Shown: positions 1-8,059, counted from the stretch's first letter. The stretch is 64,000 nt of DNA from Paractinoplanes ferrugineus (GCF_016862195.1 NZ_BOMM01000014.1:124001-188000); one strand, 5' to 3'. Translations and numbers: made by a program. Notes: generated by a model from the sequence alone, not told the origin.

Positions 1-51
1 GGCCATGGGGGGCGGGTGGTGCCGCCCCGTAGGCGACACCACCCGCGCAGC

Positions 52-1134
52 TCAGCAGCTCAGGTTGCCGCCGGTGGAGACGCCGAGGACGCCGGCGATC
101 TGGGTGTACAGGTTGATCCGGCTCTGCACCTGGCCGGGGTTACCGCCGTTGCACTCGATGCTGTTGATCGCCCGGATGGTCGTGCCGAAGCCCTGACCGT
201 TGACCATGGCGTTGTGCGCGGTGGTGCCGGCCGCGCCGGTCCCGGTCATCCAGTACCAGAGGCCGGTCTGCCACGAGATGCTGGAGTTCGTCCCGACCAG
301 GCCCGGGTTGTTGAGCAGGTCGACACCGAGCGCGTTGCCCGCGGCGTAATAGTTGAAGTTCCAGCTCAGCTGGATCGGCCCGCGCCCGTGATAGGCGGAC
401 TGGCCGGCCGGGCAGCCGTACGGCTGGGAGGTGTCGCAGTAGTGCGGCCAGTTGGCCTGGTTGGTCTCATCGATGTAGACGAGCCCGCCGGTCTCGTGGC
501 TGACGTTGGCCAGGAAAGCCGCGGCCTCCTGCTTCTTGACCGTGTCACTGCCGGTGGTGGCGAAGGCCGGGTACTTCTTCATGGCGTCGGTCAGACCGGC
601 GTACGAGTAGAAGCCGTTCCGGTTCGGGAACATCTGATTGAACTGGGCCTCGCTCACCACGAACCCGCCCGTGTTGCCGCCGCCCCCCGTGTTGCCGCCG
701 CCGCTGCCGCCGCAGGTGTAGGGCGACCAGAACCAGGTGCTGATGATCGGGTCGTAGCCCGGGTTCTCATGGGTGGCCTGGTAGTACTGCCCGTTCGTGT
801 AGCGCACGATGGCGCCGGCCGCGTAGTACTGACCCGCGACCCAGGCCGGGTAGCTGCAGCTCGTGCCGCCTCCGCCGGTGCTGCCGCCGTCGCAGGACCC
901 GTTGTCTTGCCAGACCCCGGAGCCCCCGGTGCTGGGCGCTTCGCCCTGGGTCCACCACTTGGCGGTCCAGTTGTGGCTGTTGTAGGAGGCGGTCATCCCT
1001 CCGGTGTAGACCTGGCTGCCGCTGTAGCCCGTGACACAGGCCGCCGCAGCCTGCGACATGGTCACCGGCAACACCACGCCGAGCACACCCAGTGCGGCGG
1101 TGGCAAATAGCGCGAGCAGGGGTTTCTTCTTCAT
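52..1134 (-). CDS. Secreted GH19 chitinase with two chitin-binding modules
   Basis: Encodes a 360-residue secreted endochitinase. Residues 1-32 are a classic signal peptide (MKKK, hydrophobic core, cleavage after an Ala run). Two aromatic-rich CBM5/12-type modules follow (about 33-82 and 93-141, each bounded by Cys and containing the WTAKWW or YYQATHENPG type motifs), separated by Gly/Ser/Thr linkers. The GH19 catalytic domain fills about 159-360; SHETGG carries the catalytic Glu and YHGRGPIQLSW is the family signature. The length and architecture match streptomycete-type family 19 chitinases. It is monocistronic. A TTTGGTCTATG element upstream only weakly resembles a DasR half-site. Family assignment is firm; the exact substrate range (chitin versus fungal wall) is inferred. 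Confidence 0.93.
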   Translation of the reverse strand: MKKKPLLALFATAALGVLGVVLPVTMSQAAAACVTGYSGSQVYTGGMTASYNSHNWTAKWWTQGEAPSTGGSGVWQDNGSCDGGSTGGGGTSCSYPAWVAGQYYAAGAIVRYTNGQYYQATHENPGYDPIISTWFWSPYTCGGSGGGNTGGGGNTGGFVVSEAQFNQMFPNRNGFYSYAGLTDAMKKYPAFATTGSDTVKKQEAAAFLANVSHETGGLVYIDETNQANWPHYCDTSQPYGCPAGQSAYHGRGPIQLSWNFNYYAAGNALGVDLLNNPGLVGTNSSISWQTGLWYWMTGTGAAGTTAHNAMVNGQGFGTTIRAINSIECNGGNPGQVQSRINLYTQIAGVLGVSTGGNLSC

Positions 1135-1380
1135 AGCGGACCTCAGTCAGCCTCGGGGGACGTGGGGACCGCGCGCGTCACATAGACCAAACCAAATACG
1201 AGAACCCCTCGTCAATATCTGTAAGGAAACTTAAGTAGTTCGGGCAATCCCGTGCCCCGGCGGCAAACATGACAATTGTCAGCGGTTCCCCTGACTCCGC
1301 TCACTGGGTTGAGCCCTCGCCGGCAACGAGGCTTATCGATGACAGCAACGAGCCAGTGAGCACCCAAAGCAGGAGGAACA

Positions 1381-1929
1381 ATGACACATCGGCAACGGCT
1401 AACGATGATCGTCGTAACCCTGGTCGCCACGTTGGGCCTCAGCTTCACCGGTGCCGGCGCCGCCACTGCCGCACCGAGCGCAAAAGCGGCCGCACCGCCG
1501 GTCACCGCGCTTGCCACGCCGGTCACTGGTACGGCCGCCAACGGTGGTTCGTTCGCCGGCACATTCACCCCGACGACCTTCACCACGCGGAACGGGAACG
1601 TGCTGGCCAACGGCGTGCTGACCGGTACGGTCAAGGACTCGTCGGGCGCCCCGGTCGGTTCCGTCACCCGGAACGTCGCCATGCCCGTGACGGTCGCCGC
1701 GGTGACCTGTCAGGTGCTGAACCTGGTGCTCGGCCCGCTGCACCTCGACCTGCTCGGCCTGGTCGTCGACCTGAACCAGGTGCACCTGGTGATCACTGCG
1801 GTGCAGGCAGCCGGCAACCTGCTCGGCAACCTCCTGTGCGCCGTCACCCACCTGCTCGACGGCACCCCGACCGCCGGTGGACTGGCCGCACTCCTGAACG
1901 CCATCCTCGCTCTGCTCGGCCAAGGCTGA
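1381..1929 (+). CDS. Small secreted protein of unknown function
   Basis: 182 residues. It starts with a strong ribosome binding site (AGGAGGAACA before ATG). The N-terminus is a signal peptide (MTHRQRLTMIVV, then a hydrophobic stretch and an Ala-rich cleavage region near residue 30). The mature part has a beta-type N-terminal half (GGSFAGTFTPTTFTT) and a Leu/Val-rich C-terminal half with two Cys (in VTCQVLNLVLG and NLLCAVTHLLDG) that could form a disulphide. Similar small secreted proteins are common in actinomycetes, but I know no function for them. It is divergent from the chitinase gene, with a 246-base intergenic region that could carry promoters for both. Confidence 0.75.
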   Translation: MTHRQRLTMIVVTLVATLGLSFTGAGAATAAPSAKAAAPPVTALATPVTGTAANGGSFAGTFTPTTFTTRNGNVLANGVLTGTVKDSSGAPVGSVTRNVAMPVTVAAVTCQVLNLVLGPLHLDLLGLVVDLNQVHLVITAVQAAGNLLGNLLCAVTHLLDGTPTAGGLAALLNAILALLGQG

Positions 1930-1957
1930 CCAGACCCGAGCTCGGGCCGGTAGATCC

Positions 1958-1991
1958 GACGCAGTCGCACCCCGCCAGGTGCGGCTGCGTC
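1958..1991. terminator. Bidirectional hairpin between convergent genes
   Basis: A 14-bp stem (GACGCAGTCGCACC pairing with GGTGCGGCTGCGTC, one T-G wobble) with a CCGCCA loop lies between the convergent stops of the secreted protein gene and the response regulator gene. There is no clear T-run, as is usual for GC-rich actinobacterial terminators. Confidence 0.6.
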
Positions 1992-2007
1992 GCCGTCTGC
2001 GTCGGCG

Positions 2008-2616
2008 TCAGTGCAGCCAGCCGGCTCCCTCGGCGAGGCGTACGGCCTCCAGCCGGTTGCGGGCTCCGGTCTTACGCAGGATCGCCGAGATGTAATTGCG
2101 TACGGTGCCGGTGCTCAAATGCAGTTTCGCCGCCACCTCGGTGGACGGCACCCCCGAAGCGGCCACACTCAGCACGTTCAACTCACGGGGCGACAGCGGA
2201 CTGCGCGGCGCCGCCACCATCGCGACCGCCAGGTTCGCGTCGATGACCCGCTCCCCCCGAACGAGCCGGCGGATGTCCCGAACCAGCTCGCACGGCGCCG
2301 CCTGAGTGCCGACCACCCCGTCGATGCGCAGGTCGAGGGCTCGGTTGAGCAGCCCCGACTCATCCGTGCCGGCAAGCACCAGGATGGCGCACCCGGGCTG
2401 CTCGGCGGCGAACCGGGCGATCGTGGCCAGGCCCGAACCAGCCAGCAACGCGATGTTGACGACGGCCACGTCCGGCGGCACGGCGCGGGCCATGTCCGAC
2501 GCCTGGTCGAGGCCGCCGAGGTCGGCGACCATCTCGAAGTCCTCTTCGCGGGACAACGTCGCGGTCAGGGCGCCGCGGAGCAGATTCATGGGTTCGACGA
2601 GCAGAATGCGGATCAC
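2008..2616 (-). CDS. LuxR/NarL-type response regulator with degenerate receiver
   Basis: 202 residues, GTG start preceded by GGGAGG. The N-terminal receiver fold covers about 1-120 and a LuxR-type helix-turn-helix about 138-195 (LSPRELNVLSVAASG, then TGTVRNYISAILRKTGARNR). In NarL-family proteins the phosphoacceptor Asp sits at the end of beta-3; here that position reads VVNIALL, with Asn54. The usual acidic pair after beta-1 is reduced to one Glu (LLVEPMN), and the conserved Lys of beta-5 is absent (VVGTQAA). The DNA-binding half is intact. It therefore looks like an aspartate-less receiver controlled by something other than phosphorylation. No histidine kinase is adjacent, which fits an orphan regulator. 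Targets are unknown. Confidence 0.88.
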   Translation of the reverse strand: MIRILLVEPMNLLRGALTATLSREEDFEMVADLGGLDQASDMARAVPPDVAVVNIALLAGSGLATIARFAAEQPGCAILVLAGTDESGLLNRALDLRIDGVVGTQAAPCELVRDIRRLVRGERVIDANLAVAMVAAPRSPLSPRELNVLSVAASGVPSTEVAAKLHLSTGTVRNYISAILRKTGARNRLEAVRLAEGAGWLH

Positions 2617-2699
2617 GATGGCCTCCCAGCCAGGGTTCGAAGACTCGGGACGGCCGACCTGGTGTCGGCCGGTTTCCGGATCCCTTGCGGGAGGTCTTT

Positions 2700-3962
2700 T
2701 CAGCTGGGAGGACCCGCATAGCGGACGGTGCGCCCGCCGGCGAGACGATCAGTGGCCAGGCGACTGCCGGCGGCCGCGACCTCAGGCCGCCACACCGACG
2801 AAACAGTCGCCATCGTGGGCGCGCTGCCCCCACCGGAGTCACGCGCTTGCCCGGTGGAAGTCGAACCATCAGCGGGCCGCCGCGGCGACCCCGGCCCCGG
2901 CGTCGACCCCGCCCCCACTTTCACAGCGGCCGCACTTCGCGGCGAACCAAACGGCAGATGCGGATACGCGTACGCCTCCGCCGGCCCCGCCGTCACGAGC
3001 AGCGCGGCGGGGCTGACCAGCGCCGCAGCCTCGATCGCGGCCGGCGCCCGGCCCGGCGTCAGCTCCCAGGCGGGAAGCTGACCCGGTGCCGAGTCAGCCC
3101 GCCACGGCCACTGCGCCTGCGGCAGGCTGGGCAGTTGCCCCGGCGACAAGTGCGCCCACTGTGGCCACTGCGTCCGCGGCAGGCCGGGCAGCTGCGGCAA
3201 CTCCGCCGCCGGCAAGCTCGGCAGCCGTTGAATCAAGGTGGCAGGCGCGGTCCGCGGCAGGACGGGTATCTCAAGCAGCCGCCTCGCGGACGACTCGACC
3301 TGTGCCACCGGCGGCAAGGTCGACAGTTTGGCCAGGGGCGGAGTGGGCAGGTGCGCCCTAAGCGTGCTGGCCCGGGACGTGACTGGCGCCGGCAGTTGAC
3401 TCTTCAGGTCGGGCAGGTCGGTCCGCACCCGAGTCGACTTCGGCGCCTGAACCTTCGGCGCCTGAACCTTCGGGACCTGGACCTGCCGGACCTTCGCTGG
3501 CACCTGACCTGCAGACAGACGCGCCACCTGCGCCTTGAGCACCGGCCGCTGAACCTTCGGCGAACGCTCCTTCGCAGCGGTAGACCCCGAACCAGCCGTC
3601 CTCTGTACAGCCGACTTCGGCGCGCTCGACCTCTGCACGCTCGACCTCTGCACGCTCGACCTCTGCACGCTGGACCGCGGCGCAGTTGACTTCGGCTCGG
3701 CGGAAGTCGGCGTGCTCGACTTTGCCCTGGTCGACCCGCTCTTCGCAACGCTCGAGCCGGGTTCGGGGACGGCCTTTTCGACGCCCCCGGAAACGGCCGT
3801 GATCGAGACGATCGGATCCGTGGCGTCGTCGGCGTGAGCAGCGGGGTCGAGCAGGGCCAGCAGGAGGTAGGTACCGACGGCCAGACCGAGCAGCAGGAGC
3901 AGGCGAACCACGCCCCGGGTCACCCCGGGCGCGCTGTCGTCCTGCGTGAAGCCGCTCCGCAT
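2700..3962 (-). CDS. Ser/Ala/Pro-rich anchored or secreted protein with tandem repeats
   Basis: 420 residues. A short basic N-terminus precedes one hydrophobic segment (about 20-42) ending in PAAHADD, which fits a signal peptide or single anchor. The rest is low complexity, rich in Ser, Val, Gln, Lys, Pro and Ala. It includes a tandem RSSVQ repeat (about 96-112) and VQAPK/VPKVQ repeats near the middle, then Pro/Trp/Leu-rich segments (LPGLPRTQWPQW, LPSLPQAQWPW) and a Gly/Ser-rich tail. No catalytic domain is visible. I would describe it as an extracellular or wall-spanning filamentous protein; no function can be assigned. A TAAGCT box lies 7 bases upstream of the ATG, so the transcript may be leaderless. 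Confidence 0.7.
   Translation of the reverse strand: MRSGFTQDDSAPGVTRGVVRLLLLLGLAVGTYLLLALLDPAAHADDATDPIVSITAVSGGVEKAVPEPGSSVAKSGSTRAKSSTPTSAEPKSTAPRSSVQRSSVQRSSVQRSSAPKSAVQRTAGSGSTAAKERSPKVQRPVLKAQVARLSAGQVPAKVRQVQVPKVQAPKVQAPKSTRVRTDLPDLKSQLPAPVTSRASTLRAHLPTPPLAKLSTLPPVAQVESSARRLLEIPVLPRTAPATLIQRLPSLPAAELPQLPGLPRTQWPQWAHLSPGQLPSLPQAQWPWRADSAPGQLPAWELTPGRAPAAIEAAALVSPAALLVTAGPAEAYAYPHLPFGSPRSAAAVKVGAGSTPGPGSPRRPADGSTSTGQARDSGGGSAPTMATVSSVWRPEVAAAGSRLATDRLAGGRTVRYAGPPS
3623..3670. repeat. 15-bp tandem repeat inside the repetitive protein gene
   Basis: Three exact copies of CGCTCGACCTCTGCA (3623-3667) plus a partial fourth lie in frame and encode the RSSVQ repeats on the minus strand. A second 15-bp duplication (CTTCGGCGCCTGAAC) lies near 3440-3475. 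The units are multiples of three, so copy-number change would not break the reading frame. Confidence 0.85.
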
Positions 3963-4041
3963 TCAGATCAGCTTACGCACCTCAATGGAATGACACATTT
4001 CGATCTTCACGAACGTGTGACCTACCAGCACGTACCCGAAC

Positions 4042-4701
4042 TCAAGCGCTCTCCGCCGCCAGCAATTCGCGCACCGCACGCAGACGCGGCGCCGCCGTTT
4101 GATCGTCTCCCTGCGCCGCGGCGCGCAGCAGGTCCGCATCGATCCGCAGGAAATCGACAAGCGCCCGCTGCGCTGCGGTCAATCCGCCCAACCCGGCCGG
4201 CACCGGCGGCTCCAATTCGGCGCCATCGAGTGCGCGTTCCTGCACCACACGCAGCCAACCGAGGTACAACGACCGGAAATCGCCCGCGGCCAACTCCGTG
4301 CGGACGGGCGTGATCTCCGACAGCCAATCCTCCGGATCGAACTCGTCGTAGTCGCCCTCTTCGTCGTCGATTGCCAGATCCACGATCACGTGCGTTGTCG
4401 TCGCCCATGACGTAGCCGCCTCGCCCCGGCAATAGCGCGCCGCGGTGGCCGGGTCGAGCACGCTCAGCGGCAGCCGTAAGGCGACATGACGAAAACCCCA
4501 ATTGGCGTAGTAAAGGTGAGCGTCGAAGTAACGAGCCATCCACACATTGGGGTCACCCTTGAAGTCGCCCCACTCGTACTCGTTCACGAAGCTGGTGGCC
4601 GAGATCTCCCCCCGCGTCGACACCCGGCGCAGTTCCCGCTGCTCCGCCGCCGTCAGCGGCCGATCGATCGCGGCAAACTCGAAGTACTGGTATTCACCCA
4701 T
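4042..4701 (-). CDS. Conserved protein of unknown function
   Basis: 219 residues, soluble, no signal peptide. It opens with YQYFEFAAIDRPLTAAEQ and continues with RGEISATSFVNEYEWGDFKG and an aromatic stretch (DAHLYYANWGFRHVALRLP). I recognise this pattern from a widespread bacterial hypothetical family that uses nearly the same opening, but no function is known to me. The middle is strongly acidic (DEEGDYDEFDPEDW). The C-terminus (LTAAQRALVDFLRIDADLLRAAA) is helical and matches the usual family ending, so the gene looks complete. It is divergent from the YbaB/zincin cassette that begins 122 bases away. Confidence 0.75.
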   Translation of the reverse strand: MGEYQYFEFAAIDRPLTAAEQRELRRVSTRGEISATSFVNEYEWGDFKGDPNVWMARYFDAHLYYANWGFRHVALRLPLSVLDPATAARYCRGEAATSWATTTHVIVDLAIDDEEGDYDEFDPEDWLSEITPVRTELAAGDFRSLYLGWLRVVQERALDGAELEPPVPAGLGGLTAAQRALVDFLRIDADLLRAAAQGDDQTAAPRLRAVRELLAAESA

Positions 4702-4823
4702 CGACCGCCCCGATCTCCATCGACTTCACCCGATCCGCCGGACTCACCGCGGCAGCGTAGCGCTCGCCTCGATGCCCTGAACGTCGAGATCGCAAGGGCT
4801 CGATAGCCTGTCGGAGGGTATCG

Positions 4824-5222
4824 ATGGAGGTGAGCCGCGTGGACGGTGTCAATGCCGCGGAGGATTGGCTGGACGCCTGGGTCGGGCAGGTAAATTCCCA
4901 AGCGACACGCAGCGTTGAGCTGTCGCGGCGGGTGGCGTCGTTGACCGGTACGGCGGAAGGCCGCGACGGCGCGATCCGGGTCAGGGTGGGTTCCGCCGGT
5001 CAGGTGGAAGGCCTCGAGCTTGACGAACGCGTACGCGAATTGTCTGGTCCGCGGCTGGCCGAGGAGATCATGTCGGTGATGCGGCGTGCCCAGGCCAGGC
5101 TGTCGCGCCGAGTGGCCGACGAAGTGCGAGTGACGGTCGGCGAAGACACGGAGACCGGTCGGGCGGTCCTCCACTCGTTCGAAGCCAGGTTTCCGGCGCC
5201 GAGCGGCGAGGAGGACCGGTGA
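4824..5222 (+). CDS. YbaB/EbfC-like nucleoid-associated family protein
   Basis: 132 residues, ATG with a CGGAGGG site upstream. An N-terminal helix (AEDWLDAWVGQVNSQATRSVELSRRVASL) leads into a beta-sheet core (AIRVRVGSAGQVEGLELDERVREL) and a second long helix (LAEEIMSVMRRAQARLSRRV). This is the layout of the divergent YbaB/EbfC proteins that accompany WXG100/type VII genes in actinomycetes. True YbaB proteins bind DNA as dimers; whether this one binds DNA or acts as an adaptor for the exported proteins is unknown. It is the first gene of a cassette in which every gene overlaps the next by four bases (here GTGA at 5219). Confidence 0.8.
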   Translation: MEVSRVDGVNAAEDWLDAWVGQVNSQATRSVELSRRVASLTGTAEGRDGAIRVRVGSAGQVEGLELDERVRELSGPRLAEEIMSVMRRAQARLSRRVADEVRVTVGEDTETGRAVLHSFEARFPAPSGEEDR

Positions 5223-5548
5223 CCGCGGCGATGGAGTTCCCGGCCGCTTCGGTGCTCCAGCACGCCGTCGCAGTGAGCAAGGCGTCCGAACAGATGGCGC
5301 AGGCACGGGCGGCGGTGCGCACCGTGAGCGTGGACACCCAGGCGTATGGGCAGCTGTGCCAATTCCTGCCGGGTCTGTTGAGTCCGCTCTTCGGAAGCGC
5401 CGCCGAGGTGATGAACGAAGCGGTGGACGCACTGACGGAGACAGCTTTGAAACTCCGCGCGACGGCGATGGCCATGGACTCAACCGACGCCGGCACCGCC
5501 AACCGGCTGGACAATGCCGGCGGTCCGAACCTCGCTCTTCCGCTGTGA
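5219..5548 (+). CDS. EspC/WXG100-like small helical protein
   Basis: 109 residues, GTG start overlapping the preceding stop. It is almost entirely predicted helix: a first helix with AVAVSKASEQMAQARAAVRTV, a turn, a second region (YGQLCQFLPGLLSPLFGSAAEVMNEAVDALTETALKLRATAMAMD), and a short flexible tail. Length, helix-turn-helix shape and its place between a YbaB-like gene and a larger WXG-type protein fit the ESX-1 EspC/DUF2580-like secreted family. A canonical WXG motif is absent, so family placement is inference. A likely role is a co-secreted partner or chaperone-like helper for the downstream protein, with which it overlaps (GTGA at 5545). Confidence 0.7.
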   Translation: MTAAMEFPAASVLQHAVAVSKASEQMAQARAAVRTVSVDTQAYGQLCQFLPGLLSPLFGSAAEVMNEAVDALTETALKLRATAMAMDSTDAGTANRLDNAGGPNLALPL

Positions 5549-6759
5549 CTGACAACCCGCTGGTCGCCAAGGCGCACAGTTCAACTGCCTGGTACACCGG
5601 GCTCGGCCTGGCCGAGGACGCCGCACAGATCAGCAGCGGCATCCATGACAACAGCTGGGTGGACGGCACCCTGGGCGGTGTCGGCGGCAGCCTCGACGCA
5701 CTGGGCATGATCATCGATCCGCTCGGCTCGCTGGTGGCCTGGGGCGTCAGCTGGCTGATGGAGCACGTCAAACCGCTGAAGGAAGCACTGGACTGGCTCG
5801 CCGGCAACCCCGATGAGATCGCCGCGCACGCCACTACGTGGCGAAACGCTGCCTCCTCAGCGGCCGACACCCATCAGCAATATGCGAATGCCGTTCGAAC
5901 GCATATCGCCGGCTGGGCCGGCGCAGCCGGCGACGCATACAGAGGCCATGCGGCGCAGCAGCTCGACGCAATCGGGGGCATCGCGACGGCTTCCGAAGCC
6001 ATCTCGTACGCCGTTGAAGGCGCAGGCCTGCTGGTCGGCCTCGTACGCGGCATCGTTCGGGATCTGATCGCCCAGTTCGTCGCCACCCTCGCGGCCCGGC
6101 TGCCGCAATGGCTGGCAGAAGAGGGTCTGACCCTGGGCCTGGCTACGCCATTGGTGGTCGGGCAGGTCGCTGCTTTGGTCACGAAGTGCGTCAACAAGAT
6201 TCAGCATGTCGTCCGGGCTCTCCTGAACAGCCTGCATCGGCTGAACGGCGAACTGGACGACTTGCACGGTGTGCTGGACGACCTCAAGCAGGCACTGCGC
6301 CGCCTGAGCCGTTCCGACCCGACGAACGACGTTCCCGCCGCGCCGGCCAGCTCGAACTTCTTCAGCAAGAGCCCGGTACGCAGCAATCGCGACGTTCTCG
6401 ACCACGGCCCCGGCACCCCGATGACGCTGGACAACGTCCACGGCATCGCCGACCGGATGGATATCGACCTGCGAGACGTCGACGTCGTGATCATCAGTGA
6501 CCCGGAGGAGATCCGCTACCTCGACCATATGGACGCCGGCGCTTACACACCTTCGGAACTCAACGGGACCCAGATCCGTCTGGGCCCGGCCAGTTTCGCC
6601 GACGACGAAACGCTGGCGGCTACCATCGCCCACGAACACACCCACGTCGTGCAGCAACAGTCCGGAGAGCACCTGCACCGGCCGCTCAAGGACCTGGAGG
6701 ACCAGGCGTACGACAGTGAGTCACCAGCCCTCGAACGGTATAGGAACACCCCGCCATGA
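5545..6759 (+). CDS. Putative type VII-exported polymorphic toxin with zincin domain
   Basis: 404 residues from the overlapping GTG at 5545. Residues 1-130 form a WXG100/LXG-like helical region (PDEIAAHATTWRNAASS; AGWAGAAGDAYRGHAAQQLDAIGG carries a WxGxAxxAYR export-type signature). A hydrophobic segment (AVEGAGLLVGLVRGIVRDL and APLVVGQVAAL-like stretch) and a coiled coil (LNSLHRLNGELDDLHGVLDD) follow. The C-terminal domain (about 290-404) ends with HEHTHVVQQQSGEH; H363, E364 and H367 form an HExxH zinc-binding motif like that of toxin metallopeptidases and DUF4157-type zincins. No signal peptide is present. The architecture argues for a secreted effector with peptidase activity; activity and target are inferred. 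Confidence 0.78.
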   Translation: MTDNPLVAKAHSSTAWYTGLGLAEDAAQISSGIHDNSWVDGTLGGVGGSLDALGMIIDPLGSLVAWGVSWLMEHVKPLKEALDWLAGNPDEIAAHATTWRNAASSAADTHQQYANAVRTHIAGWAGAAGDAYRGHAAQQLDAIGGIATASEAISYAVEGAGLLVGLVRGIVRDLIAQFVATLAARLPQWLAEEGLTLGLATPLVVGQVAALVTKCVNKIQHVVRALLNSLHRLNGELDDLHGVLDDLKQALRRLSRSDPTNDVPAAPASSNFFSKSPVRSNRDVLDHGPGTPMTLDNVHGIADRMDIDLRDVDVVIISDPEEIRYLDHMDAGAYTPSELNGTQIRLGPASFADDETLAATIAHEHTHVVQQQSGEHLHRPLKDLEDQAYDSESPALERYRNTPP

Positions 6760-7019
6760 CCGCAGTGCAGTTCATCGTCAACGAGGTCTTCGACATCCCG
6801 ACGCGTGGCGGCCTCATCGCAGTCGGCTCGACCCGCAACGGTGACTTCATCGGTATTCCGCGCCTGCGCGACGACACCAGCGGCCAACCCATCCACGTCC
6901 TGGGCGTCGATCACCCGACGCCACGCACCCGGCGGACAGGAGAGACCATCCTGGTGGTCGATCGCGCCGACGCCGAGCACGTCCTGGTCGGGCGGCTGTG
7001 GACCGCCGAGACCCCATAG
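6756..7019 (+). CDS. Small beta-rich protein, EF-Tu domain-2-like; possible immunity or partner protein
   Basis: 87 residues, ATG overlapping the stop of the zincin gene (ATGA). The pattern FIVNEVFDIPTRGGLIAVGSTRNGDF followed by a second half (IHVLGVDHP, ETILVVDRADAEHVLVGRLW) matches the beta-barrel repeat of translation-factor domain 2 (VxDVFxIxGRGxVxxG). Here it stands alone, with no GTPase domain. Its position directly behind a toxin-like gene is where immunity genes usually sit, but I know of no established immunity family with this fold, so the role is a guess. It is the last gene of the cassette. Confidence 0.65.
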   Translation: MTAVQFIVNEVFDIPTRGGLIAVGSTRNGDFIGIPRLRDDTSGQPIHVLGVDHPTPRTRRTGETILVVDRADAEHVLVGRLWTAETP

Positions 7020-7021
7020 CA

Positions 7022-7045
7022 AGGCTTCCGAGATGTCGGAGGCCT
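7022..7045 (+). terminator. Hairpin after the YbaB/zincin cassette
   Basis: A 10-bp stem (AGGCTTCCGA with TCGGAGGCCT, one wobble) with a GATG loop starts just after the last stop codon of the cassette. It has no T-run. The remaining bases to 7373 hold no credible gene. Confidence 0.55.
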
Positions 7046-7373
7046 CTGCGGGGGCCCTACTGTGGCAACAGAGCAGTGACGAAAGATCTTCGCTGGGCAC
7101 TCGAAAGTCGCCACCGGGCACTCGCGTATCCACAGCCAGGTGTGTTGTGGGCGCCGGCGCTACTCCGAACGAGTGTCTCCGGGTTAGGCGCACCCCTACC
7201 TGGCCGAGTGAGCTGATCTCAATGACTTTGCGGTAGGTATTCGTATTCGAAGTGGGCCAGGTGCAGTGCGGCGGCGACGATGGCCCAAAATGAGGACTGC
7301 TCGGGTGGACGGCGACCAAGACCCAGACCAGTGGGTTGCTGCTCCGTAGGTGACCAGCCAGGGCGCCAATGTT

Positions 7374-7724
7374 TCAGGCAACGGGTCCTGCGGACGGCGA
7401 TACGGCCTCGCACGTCTCGAACTTCTCGCAGACAATCCGCCGCGGATCATCGTGTTCGAAGACCCGCACGTAGCAGACGACCTGGAAACGGCGTTTCTGC
7501 TCGTCTGTCCAGTCGCCGTTCGGAACCCATGTCCACCACAGATTGCCGACAGGGTCTCTGTCCGGGCTGACCCGGTCAGCGCGCGGGCGATCAGGGGAGT
7601 ACTCGAGGCCACGCCACCAGAGGTCGACGCGTCTCGCCACGTCGGCGGGAGGTTTCGGCTCGCTGAGGTCGCGCCAACGAGGAAACAGCACCCTGAACTC
7701 TTTCAGCTCCCAGTGACTGTTCAC
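7374..7724 (-). CDS. Small protein, paralogue of the upstream gene, in the Panacea operon
   Basis: 116 residues from a GTG that overlaps the preceding stop (GTGA at 7721-7724). It has a basic, Trp-rich N-terminal half (HWELKEFRVLFPRWRDL, DLWWRGLEY) and a beta-rich C-terminal half (GNLWWTWVP, FQVVCYVRVFEHDDPRRIVCEKFETC). The last part aligns with RVVCAYRIIEAEHRIVCELFAVL of the gene before it, so the two are divergent paralogues. I do not recognise the family. The strand pattern recalls the small RelE/ParE fold, but no catalytic residues can be confirmed. As the partner of a Panacea antitoxin it is a candidate toxin or accessory factor. Confidence 0.65.
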   Translation of the reverse strand: MNSHWELKEFRVLFPRWRDLSEPKPPADVARRVDLWWRGLEYSPDRPRADRVSPDRDPVGNLWWTWVPNGDWTDEQKRRFQVVCYVRVFEHDDPRRIVCEKFETCEAVSPSAGPVA

Positions 7725-8044
7725 GGGCCCGCCTCCGCACCGATCGAGGTCGGCAGGACCGCGAACAACTCGCACACGATCCGATGCTCGGCCTCGATGA
7801 TGCGGTAGGCGCACACCACCCGCTGCAGACCGCTGTCCAGATCGGGCAGGTAGGTCACCGGGGCTTGCCAGACGTTTTCCTCGCCGTCGACCAAAACGGC
7901 GTTGCCCCGTGGGCGGTCAGTGCGGGTGGTGATCCACCTTTTGATGTCGGCGTAGACCTCGCCGGGGAGCGGAACGGTCGGACCCCACTCGTGAAGCTTC
8001 GACTCGAAGTCGTCGAGCCGCCACGGGCCAGATGGTTCGGCCAT
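7721..8044 (-). CDS. Small protein downstream of Panacea antitoxin, candidate toxin
   Basis: 107 residues, ATG preceded by GAGGAG at good spacing; the start is 15 bases after the Panacea gene's stop. A helical, charged first half (WRLDDFESKLHEWGPTVPLPGEVYADIKRWITTRTDR) is followed by strands (NAVLVDGEENVWQAPVTYL, RVVCAYRIIEAEHRIVCELFAVL). It overlaps the next gene, its paralogue, by four bases. Panacea proteins neutralise many unrelated toxin domains and are normally encoded beside their toxin, so this is the most likely toxin of the module. I cannot name a known toxin family from the sequence. Confidence 0.7.
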   Translation of the reverse strand: MAEPSGPWRLDDFESKLHEWGPTVPLPGEVYADIKRWITTRTDRPRGNAVLVDGEENVWQAPVTYLPDLDSGLQRVVCAYRIIEAEHRIVCELFAVLPTSIGAEAGP

Positions 8045-8059
8045 ACCGCTCCTCGTAGG

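Noticed and set aside
1135..1210. DasR operator upstream of the chitinase
   Set aside because: Only one half-site (TTTGGTCTATG) resembles the consensus; the second half does not match.
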